Assembly (NCBI GenBank): GCA_023954495.1 | Contig: JAMLIA010000026.1 | Coordinates: 1 to 42,119 of the forward strand | From: Thermomicrobiales bacterium | GTDB lineage: Bacteria; Chloroflexota; Chloroflexia; Thermomicrobiales; CFX8 | DNA length: 42,119 nt | Direction of reading: 5' to 3' | Part shown: one piece after another, positions 1-5,870 of the stretch | Layout: every line of letters starts with the position of its first letter | Position numbering within the stretch: position 1 is the stretch's first letter | Made by a program: the position numbers and the translations under genes | Notes under the pieces: model-generated | Database searches by the model: none | The model's input: the letters and a program-made list of their open reading frames with translations, nothing else | Told to the model about the DNA's origin: nothing

Positions 1-1
1 C

Positions 2-1102
2 GCCGACCCGGATATCACCGCCGCCGTCATCGCCGAGATTCCGCGCGGCCTCGCCTTCGCCATGCCGACCGAGCACGAGGTGCGCCTCGCCGAGTTGCTG
101 ACGAGCCGGGTGCCGTCGGTCGAGCAGATCCGCTTCACCAACTCCGGCTCGGAAGCGGTCATGATCGCGATCAAGGCGGCTCGCGCCTACACCGGGCGCG
201 GCAAGATCATGAAGTTCGAGGGCAGCTACCACGGCTCATACGACTTCGCCGAAGTCTCAATGACACCACCGGTCGATACCTGGGAGATGGACGAACCGCC
301 CTCGCTGGCCTACTCGGCTGGCACGCCGGACGGTGTCCTGGAGAACGTCATCGTCTCGCGGCTGAACGACCTGGCGCTGACCGAGCGGCTGATCGAGCGC
401 AACTGGCAAGACCTCGCCGCCGTGCTGATCGACCCGATGCCGATGCGCGCCGGCCTGATTCCGGCCGACCTGCCCTTCCTGAACGCCCTGCGTGAGATGA
501 CTCGCGAACGCGGTATCGTCCTGATCTTCGATGAGGTCATCGCCCTGCGCAACGCCATCGGCGGCACGCAATCGCTGCTGGGCATCACGCCCGACCTGAC
601 GACGATGGGCAAGATCATCGGCGGCGGCTTCCCGGTCGGCGCGGTCGGTGGCTCAGCCGAGGTGATGAGCGTCTTCGACCCCCGGCAGGGCTATCCAAAG
701 GCCCCGCACGGCGGCACCTTCAACGCCAACCCGATGACGATGGTGGCCGGGCTGGCTGCGATGCAGAAGATGACGGCGACCGAATATGAGCGGCTGGCGA
801 CACTCGGCGCGCAGCTGCGCGAGTCACTGGCCGAGGCGATGGACGGCGCGCGCATCCACGGCCAGGTCACCGGTGGCGGGTCGCTGTTCCAGATCCATCT
901 GCACGACCGACCGATCCGCGACTACCGCGGCAGCGTCCCGAGCTCCGACGAGCGCGAGCGCGGCGCGCGCCTGCACCGTGGCCTGATGGCACATGGCATC
1001 ATCACAGCGCCATCGCTGATGGGTTGCCTTTCGACGCCGATGGGTGAGGCAGAGGTCAACGCCTTTGTCGATGCCTTCGTCGCGGCTGCAACCGAAGACT
1101 GA
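2..1102 (+). CDS. Class III PLP aminotransferase (glutamate-1-semialdehyde aminomutase-like), 5' end outside window
   Basis: The reading frame is open from base 2, so the N-terminus lies upstream; the first internal ATG at 62 is unlikely to be the start. The visible part shows a class III aminotransferase: the SGSEAVMIAIKAARAYTGR helix that binds the PLP phosphate, the YHGSYD segment, an FDEV aspartate for the pyridine nitrogen, and TTMGKIIGGGFPVGA, whose Lys forms the Schiff base. The layout matches the glutamate-1-semialdehyde 2,1-aminomutase subgroup, which in Chloroflexota-like genomes has many copies of unknown substrate. Without hem neighbours a haem role is not supported; a catabolic transaminase is as likely. 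A methyltransferase gene follows after 56 bases on the same strand. Confidence 0.88.
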   Translation, partial: ADPDITAAVIAEIPRGLAFAMPTEHEVRLAELLTSRVPSVEQIRFTNSGSEAVMIAIKAARAYTGRGKIMKFEGSYHGSYDFAEVSMTPPVDTWEMDEPPSLAYSAGTPDGVLENVIVSRLNDLALTERLIERNWQDLAAVLIDPMPMRAGLIPADLPFLNALREMTRERGIVLIFDEVIALRNAIGGTQSLLGITPDLTTMGKIIGGGFPVGAVGGSAEVMSVFDPRQGYPKAPHGGTFNANPMTMVAGLAAMQKMTATEYERLATLGAQLRESLAEAMDGARIHGQVTGGGSLFQIHLHDRPIRDYRGSVPSSDERERGARLHRGLMAHGIITAPSLMGCLSTPMGEAEVNAFVDAFVAAATED

Positions 1103-1158
1103 CGACACCGGAGATGTCGGGAGGGCGCTACCTCCCCACCGTCCCGAAAGGATGATGC

Positions 1159-2019
1159 ATGTCTGACGAACGGTCGCACCGCTCGATTCTGCGCAGCGAT
1201 GCAGCGCTGGACCTGACCAGCGACTTCTGGATGCATAGCCACTTCCGCGCGATGGCCGAGGTCTATCGCTCGCTGCTGACGCAGGCCGAACTGCTACCCG
1301 GCGACCACGTCCTCGATGTCGGCTGTGGCAGCGGCACGCACTTCGCCTGGCTGGCTGCCATCATTGGCCCCGAGGGCAGGATCGTCGGGATCGACTCCGA
1401 CCCGGAGAATCTCGATCTCGCGCGCAGCCGGATCGCCGGTGAGCCGTGGGCGAATCAGGTCGAGCTCCACGCAGGCCCGATGTCGCCACTCCCCTTTGCC
1501 GATGGATCATTCGATGCTGTCTGGTGCGCCGGATCGCTGCAATACGTCGCCGACCCGGTCGGTGCGATCCGCGATATGGTCCGCGTCGTCCGACAGGGCG
1601 GCAAGGTCGCGATTCAGGATGTCGAGATGCACCCGATGCTCCTCGGCCCGATGCCGGACAACCTGCTCATCGCGCTAAAGGACTGCCTGCCGCGTGGCGA
1701 GACCGGCACCGATGAAGGGTATGTCGACTGGTTCACCGGCCACAAGCTACGCGGCTATCTGCTGGAGGCCGGCGTGCGTGAGGTGCGTGGCTACCTCCGC
1801 ATGCGCGAGTATGTCCATCCGCTGACGACCGATGAGCGTCGCTTCCTGGATGTCGCGATCCCCTATCTCTGCACCGAGTCGCCGGGCATCCCGACACTGC
1901 GCGCCGAGCAGCAGGCAGCACTCAGCCAGCTTGTCGAGCCGGCCAATGACGCGCCGATCCTGGCGCAGCCGGACTTCCAGTTTGTTGAAGGACGGGCGCT
2001 GGCGGTCGGCGTTCGATAG
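1159..2019 (+). CDS. Class I SAM-dependent methyltransferase (UbiE/Methyltransf_11 type)
   Basis: The 286-residue protein has the glycine-rich SAM loop VLDVGCGSGTHFAWLAA, the acidic end of strand 2 (VGIDSDPENL), and the motif IV region SFDAVWCAGSLQYVADPVGAI, which is typical of the Methyltransf_11 group acting on small molecules. The start is ATG 1159, with an AAAGGA ribosome-binding site at about 1146-1151. It follows the aminotransferase closely and is probably co-transcribed with it. The C-terminal third (after about residue 190) is alpha/beta sequence of the kind that usually shapes the substrate pocket. The acceptor substrate cannot be predicted. Confidence 0.85.
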   Translation: MSDERSHRSILRSDAALDLTSDFWMHSHFRAMAEVYRSLLTQAELLPGDHVLDVGCGSGTHFAWLAAIIGPEGRIVGIDSDPENLDLARSRIAGEPWANQVELHAGPMSPLPFADGSFDAVWCAGSLQYVADPVGAIRDMVRVVRQGGKVAIQDVEMHPMLLGPMPDNLLIALKDCLPRGETGTDEGYVDWFTGHKLRGYLLEAGVREVRGYLRMREYVHPLTTDERRFLDVAIPYLCTESPGIPTLRAEQQAALSQLVEPANDAPILAQPDFQFVEGRALAVGVR

Positions 2020-2081
2020 TCGGACAATATCGCCGCTCAGAGGGTGACGGAGCGAAGACATTAAGGGGAAGAGGACGAGGG

Positions 2082-2624
2082 ATGCAACCACGGGTCGTGG
2101 CAGTTAGCCGGAGCGCGACACACTCAATGACGAAACCAACACAGCCGGAGATTCGATTGCTCGCCGGTCTTGGTGTCGATGGCGATACTCACGCCGGTGT
2201 CTCTGTTCAGCATCGTGCACGCGTCGCACGCAACCCGGATCAGCCAAACCTGCGTCAGGTGCATCTGATCCACGAGGAACTATTCGCAGAACTCCTGCCG
2301 AAAGGCTTCGCGATGGATGCTGGCGTGATGGGCGAGAACGTGACAACCCGTGATCTCGATCTACTCGGCCTGCCAACCGGCACACGGCTGCGTCTTGGTG
2401 ACGAAGCGTTGATCGAGATTACCGGGCTGCGCAATCCATGCGCACTGCTCGACGACATTCAGCCAGGTCTGATGAAGGCAACGCTGGATCGCGACGAAGA
2501 AGGCAATCTCATTCGGAAGGCCGGGATCATGGCCGTCGTCCTCACCAGCGGTGTTGTCCACCCAAATGATCCAATCGAAGTCATTCTGCCGGAGGAGCCG
2601 CACACACCCCTTGTTCCGGTCTGA
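2082..2624 (+). CDS. MOSC-domain protein
   Basis: The 180-residue protein is a single MOSC (molybdenum cofactor sulfurase C-terminal) domain. It has the early GLGVDGDTHAG motif, the central MGENVTTRDLDL stretch, LPTGTRLRLGDEALIEITG, and the conserved cysteine in GLRNPC, which in characterised relatives (YiiM, mARC) contacts the molybdenum or persulfide sulfur. Stand-alone MOSC proteins are thought to transfer sulfur to metal-sulfur centres or to detoxify N-hydroxylated bases; which applies here is unknown. The start is ATG 2082 after a purine-rich GAGGACGAGGG. It lies 62 bases after the methyltransferase stop. Confidence 0.87.
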   Translation: MQPRVVAVSRSATHSMTKPTQPEIRLLAGLGVDGDTHAGVSVQHRARVARNPDQPNLRQVHLIHEELFAELLPKGFAMDAGVMGENVTTRDLDLLGLPTGTRLRLGDEALIEITGLRNPCALLDDIQPGLMKATLDRDEEGNLIRKAGIMAVVLTSGVVHPNDPIEVILPEEPHTPLVPV

Positions 2625-2681
2625 TCACGCCGGTGGCTCACAACCTGCGGCGGGGAAGATGACGTAGCACGCAATCTGGAA

Positions 2682-3143
2682 GTGAGCAGGGGCATGGTTC
2701 AATCGGCCGACCGCATCCTCGTCCGGCTCCACGAACGGCAAGTTCCCTACCGACTCTTGTCGATTGTGCCCGGGCCGACGCCGACATCCCATCCGAAGCT
2801 GACGACGATCGCATTTCGCAGTGGCCGCGGCATCTGGACGCTCGTCGTCATCCGGCTCGGAGACACGATCGACCTCGCTCGCCTTGCGCGCGTCATCGGC
2901 GTCCGGCCCGCTGACCTCACGCCGATCTCCGCCGCAGATGCGCACGACGCGCTGGGCTACGATCTGGATAGCCTCGCCCCGATCCCGCCAACAAACCAGG
3001 CGCGCGTAATCTTCGACGAGGCCGTCGCGCGGCTCGACATCGCCTGGTGCGGATCGGGCCGCGCCGGTCAGACGCTCGAAATCCGCGTCCACGACCTGCT
3101 CGCGATCGCAGGGGGCCGCGTCGTGCGGCTGGTTCGTGATTAG
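2682..3143 (+). CDS. YbaK/ProX-like aminoacyl-tRNA editing-domain protein
   Basis: The 153-residue protein resembles the free-standing trans-editing domains (YbaK, ProXp) that hydrolyse mischarged tRNAs. Visible family features are the ARVIGVRPADLTPISAADA helix, the GYDLDSLAPIPPT loop (usually GY.xG.xxP) and AGQTLEIRVHDLLAIAGG near the end. The usual catalytic lysine of YbaK (KTL/KSL-type) is not obvious; its place may be taken by SHPKLTTIAFRSGR, so activity is uncertain. GTG 2682 is taken as start; ATG 2694 in the same frame is an alternative. A long inverted repeat lies directly downstream. Confidence 0.68.
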   Translation: MSRGMVQSADRILVRLHERQVPYRLLSIVPGPTPTSHPKLTTIAFRSGRGIWTLVVIRLGDTIDLARLARVIGVRPADLTPISAADAHDALGYDLDSLAPIPPTNQARVIFDEAVARLDIAWCGSGRAGQTLEIRVHDLLAIAGGRVVRLVRD

Positions 3144-3158
3144 CGGGGCGACCACCAT

Positions 3159-3374
3159 GGGCACGTAGCTGCATTGGACAGCATCCGACGGGTGGGAGAT
3201 CTCTCACTGCGGTTCGAGATGACAGAGGAAAGGGTCGGCTGTCGGATCGGGCCACTTGCCATTGCTGGCACTGGTCGATCCGCTGGACTGGCAATCAGCA
3301 TCGTATCCTGTCATCTCGAACCGCAGTGAGAGATCTCCCACCCGTCGGATGCAATCCAATGCAGCTACGTGCCC
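3159..3374. repeat. Long inverted repeat with 67-bp arms (hairpin/MITE-like element)
   Basis: The arms are 3159-3225 and 3308-3374. Aligned as reverse complements they match at 65 of 67 positions without gaps, around an 82-base loop (3226-3307). The core phrase is GATCTCTCACTGCGGTTCG followed by AGATGACAG. Phrases of this sort (GAGATC..TCGCTGCG..TCG.GATGACAG) recur between genes in Chloroflexota-like genomes. The element sits between two convergent genes (YbaK-like and cupredoxin), so a transcript from either side would fold into a very stable stem. No transposase or target-site duplication was found. Confidence 0.85.
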
Positions 3375-3412
3375 TCGCTGCTGAAGTCACCAGTCGACAC
3401 GGGCGTTTGCGA

Positions 3413-3841
3413 TTACCCCTCAACCACAATCGTCCCGACCATGCCCTGCGCGGCGTGCTCGGTGCAGGCGTAGGTGTAGGTGCCGGGGACGGTCAGGCGC
3501 ACGTTGAAGCGTTGGCCGGGTTGGAGCAGGCCGGAGTCCCAGACGGGCGCGCGCTCCGGGAGTGCGGCCACGCCGGGGAGTTTGGTCGGATCGCAGGTCG
3601 CTGTGTGGGGGGCGCTGCCGGTCGCGAAGAAAGTGACGGTGTCGCCGACGCTGACCGTCAGATCGGCGGGATCGAACGACGGCGCATCGGTCATGTTGAT
3701 AGTGAACGCTTGCGGGCCGACTGCCGTTGGTGACGCAGATGGCGTCGCATCGTCGCCTCCTCCGCATGCCCAGACGAGCGGGGTGAGCGCCATGCCGACT
3801 GCAATTCGAACGAATGCGCGCCGATTGACCACCTGCGCCAA
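3413..3841 (-). CDS. Cupredoxin (plastocyanin-like) lipoprotein, exported
   Basis: A small blue-copper protein with the type-1 copper ligands in the expected order: His79 (SAPHTATCD), then Cys126 and His129 in YACTEH, and Met134 (QGM). It begins with a twin-arginine-like n-region (VNRRAFVR), a short hydrophobic stretch and a lipobox ending at Cys26 (LVWACGGG), followed by a Thr/Ser/Pro linker. It is therefore probably exported folded and anchored on the outer face of the membrane as an electron carrier. I chose TTG 3841 because GGAGGG (3846-3851) lies just upstream; an in-frame ATG at 3901 would add 20 residues but has no ribosome-binding site. The gene is divergent from superoxide dismutase. 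Confidence 0.85.
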   Translation of the reverse strand: MAQVVNRRAFVRIAVGMALTPLVWACGGGDDATPSASPTAVGPQAFTINMTDAPSFDPADLTVSVGDTVTFFATGSAPHTATCDPTKLPGVAALPERAPVWDSGLLQPGQRFNVRLTVPGTYTYACTEHAAQGMVGTIVVEG

Positions 3842-3934
3842 GCAACCCTCCACATCATCGACGACGTGCAAATCCTGGCAAGGATTGTGCTGTGTATCCA
3901 TCGGTCGACGTCAGCAAATGCGAAGTTTCTCGCA

Positions 3935-3963
3935 TTGCAGTTGCCGCCAAGCCCGGTTATTCT
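3935..3963 (+). promoter_or_regulatory. Candidate sigma-70 promoter for superoxide dismutase
   Basis: TTGCAG (3935-3940) and TATTCT (3958-3963) are separated by 17 bases and lie about 100 bases before the dismutase start. Each box matches the consensus only in part, so this is a candidate, not a firm call. Confidence 0.4.
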
Positions 3964-4061
3964 AGACAATAGCCGTGTGGTGTCTGCAACATGACGCCGC
4001 TGCCGATTGGCAGCACGGCCAAGAGGCATGTCGCAATCGTCCACCAGGGAGGGCGGAATCT

Positions 4062-4673
4062 ATGGCGTTTGAGCTTCCGAAACTACCGTATGCAGAAGAT
4101 GCACTCGAGCCCAACATCGATAAAGAGACGATGAGCATTCACCATGACAAGCACCATGCTGCTTATGTCAATAACCTGAATGCTGCCGTCGAGGGCACCG
4201 AGTTCGCCGATATGGCAATCGACGATCTGCTGCGCAACATCAGCAAGGTCCCGGCGGACAAGCAGACCGCAGTTCGCAACAATGGTGGCGGCCATGCCAA
4301 CCACACCATGTTCTGGGAAATCATGGGCCCGGATGGTGGCGGCGCGCCGACCGGCGATCTGGCAGACGCGATCAACAGCACCTTCGGCAGCCTTGATGAG
4401 CTGAAGTCCAAGGTGAACGCGGCCGGCGCTGGCCGGTTCGGCTCCGGCTGGGCCTGGCTGATCGTCAATGGCAGTGGCGAACTTGAGGTCATCAGCACCG
4501 CCAATCAGGATAGCCCGCTGATGGATGGCAACTATCCGCTGCTCGGCGTCGATGTCTGGGAGCACGCATACTACCTCAAGTACCAGAACCGCCGCCCGGA
4601 CTACCTCGCCGCCTGGTGGAACACCATCAACTGGGACGCGGTCGCCGCACGCTACGCCAAGGCGAAGGCGTAA
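4062..4673 (+). CDS. sodA: Superoxide dismutase, Mn/Fe family (Mn-type signature)
   Basis: The 203-residue protein converts superoxide to peroxide and oxygen in the cytoplasm. All four metal ligands are present: His27 (MSIHHDKHH), His81 ([10 protein letters not shown]), Asp164 and His168 (DVWEHAYY). The [10 protein letters not shown] segment with its glutamine, and GGG before HANH, are typical of manganese-type rather than iron-type enzymes; cambialistic use cannot be excluded. The start is ATG 4062, 9 bases after AGGGAGG (4046-4052), although the frame stays open further upstream. It is transcribed alone and ends before a series of hairpins that also face the convergent hydrolase gene. Confidence 0.96.
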   Translation: MAFELPKLPYAEDALEPNIDKETMSIHHDKHHAAYVNNLNAAVEGTEFADMAIDDLLRNISKVPADKQTAVRNNGGGHANHTMFWEIMGPDGGGAPTGDLADAINSTFGSLDELKSKVNAAGAGRFGSGWAWLIVNGSGELEVISTANQDSPLMDGNYPLLGVDVWEHAYYLKYQNRRPDYLAAWWNTINWDAVAARYAKAKA

Positions 4674-4691
4674 CACCTGGCTGATTGATTC

Positions 4692-4714
4692 GGTGAGGGC
4701 GGGCGGCCCTCACC
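4692..4714. other. GC-rich hairpin after sodA
   Basis: Perfect 9-bp arms GGTGAGGGC (4692-4700) and GCCCTCACC (4706-4714) enclose a 5-base loop. It is the first of three stem-loops between the convergent sodA and alpha/beta-hydrolase genes. Confidence 0.6.
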
Positions 4715-4731
4715 ACCGCCCAAAGGGCATC

Positions 4732-4763
4732 CACCCCCTCTCCCAACGTTGGGAGAGGGGGTG
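4732..4763 (+). terminator. Palindromic terminator-like hairpin between convergent genes
   Basis: A 32-base perfect palindrome (arm CACCCCCTCTCCCAAC, centre AACGTT), followed on the plus strand by TCATTTT. This fits an intrinsic terminator for sodA. The CCCCCTCTCCC / GGGAGAGGGGG phrase is also a common intergenic repeat in GC-rich genomes. Confidence 0.7.
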
Positions 4764-4799
4764 TCATTTTGCTGGAGGAGTGGCTGCCGTGGTACGGCA

Positions 4800-4822
4800 C
4801 CCCTCTCCCCGCGGGAGAGGGG
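4800..4822 (-). terminator. Hairpin near the 3' end of the alpha/beta-hydrolase gene
   Basis: Arms CCCCTCTCCC (4800-4809) and GGGAGAGGGG (4813-4822) lie 17 bases beyond the hydrolase stop codon on the minus strand. The stem is strong, but there is no clear T-run on the minus strand, so Rho-independent termination is not certain. Confidence 0.45.
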
Positions 4823-4838
4823 CGGGGGGTGAGGTCCC

Positions 4839-5699
4839 TCAGTCATCCAGACCGGCGATGGTCGCGGCGATCTCGGCGGCGAGTTCGGTGGGACGGTGGA
4901 GGGGGATGGCGGGCGACGTTTCAGAGAGCCAGACAAGCCGACGGTCCGGCGAGCGACGCAGGCCCATGAGCGCGGCGTCGGCGCTGTGCTGCAGGCGGGT
5001 AAGGTCGGCGCGGACACGCTCGTCGTCCGACGATCTATCAGCCAGCACAAGCGCGACCGGTGCAACGATCGCTTCGAAATAGTTCGCCAGCTGATACGCG
5101 CGGAATGCCTGCACGATCCGGTGCCGATTCTCCGGAGACAGTCGCGGGCTGACGCTTTCATCGTCATGTACCCGAACCGTGCTCAGCATGATGTCATCAA
5201 GCTCGGCGCGCCAGGGTACGTCAAGATGTGCCCTCATCCGGCTCAGGAATCCGCTACGGGTCAGCTCGCCAGGCTCCTCGGTCGTGTCCGAATCATCCGG
5301 CTGCGCCATCACGCCGCCATTCACCAGCACGACGGCGCTGACGCCATACGGGTACAGGCCGGCGTAGGCGAGCGCGACCTCGGCACCCCACCCGTGCCCG
5401 ACGATGACCGGCAGCCGGAGGTTGAGCGCTTCGGCCAGCTCGCGATTGTCACGCACGATCCGTTCGATGTCATAGTCGGCGTCCGGCGAATCGCTCTCGC
5501 CATGACCGCGCTGATCGACCGCGATCACGCGCCTGTCGCCGCCAATGATCGGTCCAACGAGATCCCAGATGTGTCGCGATGATCCCAGCCCGTGAATCAG
5601 CAACACTGGCGGGCGAGCGTCCCCGCCTGCCCACTCATGCCAGGCCAGGCGCACACCGTCAACATCAGTTGCGCCATCCCGCTGCTCAACTCCGCTCAT
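4839..5699 (-). CDS. Alpha/beta-hydrolase fold protein lacking the catalytic nucleophile
   Basis: The 286-residue protein has the hydrolase scaffold: oxyanion region LLIHGLGSSRHIW, then VDQRGHGESDSP, and the nucleophile-elbow strand LPVIVGHGWGAEVALAYAG. The elbow is normally G-H-S-x-G or G-H-D-W-G; here residue 103 is Gly (codon GGG), so the nucleophile is missing. The usual catalytic His of the C-terminal G-H motif is also not seen; the aligned segment reads ETSPAIPLHRP. The protein is therefore probably a pseudo-enzyme (binding or scaffold role), or uses unusual chemistry. The start is ATG 5699 behind a GGAGAGGGTGGGG stretch; the frame remains open to 5792. Confidence 0.82.
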   Translation of the reverse strand: MSGVEQRDGATDVDGVRLAWHEWAGGDARPPVLLIHGLGSSRHIWDLVGPIIGGDRRVIAVDQRGHGESDSPDADYDIERIVRDNRELAEALNLRLPVIVGHGWGAEVALAYAGLYPYGVSAVVLVNGGVMAQPDDSDTTEEPGELTRSGFLSRMRAHLDVPWRAELDDIMLSTVRVHDDESVSPRLSPENRHRIVQAFRAYQLANYFEAIVAPVALVLADRSSDDERVRADLTRLQHSADAALMGLRRSPDRRLVWLSETSPAIPLHRPTELAAEIAATIAGLDD

Positions 5700-5816
5700 C
5701 ACCCCACCCTCTCCACAGGACATGTGCTGCCGCTTGACACCGCTGCAATGGTGGCACCGAACGGGCGCAACAACCAACGCTTGTCGCTGCATCGCCGCTC
5801 AAATCGCAGAAACACC

Positions 5817-5844
5817 ACCGCCCGTTGCCTGTGCAGCGGGCGGT
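5817..5844 (-). terminator. Terminator hairpin of the 884-residue exported protein gene
   Basis: Arms ACCGCCCG (5817-5824) and CGGGCGGT (5837-5844) form an 8-bp stem with a 12-base loop, 26 bases after the stop codon at 5871. On the minus strand the stem is followed by GGTGTTTCTG, a weak T-rich tail. Confidence 0.55.
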
Positions 5845-5870
5845 AGGTAGCTCATTCTGTTTCAGCGAGG

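Noticed and set aside
1113-1133. GGGAGG...CCTCCC hairpin after the first aminotransferase gene
   Set aside because: Short, no T-run, and so close to the methyltransferase ribosome-binding site that termination is unlikely.
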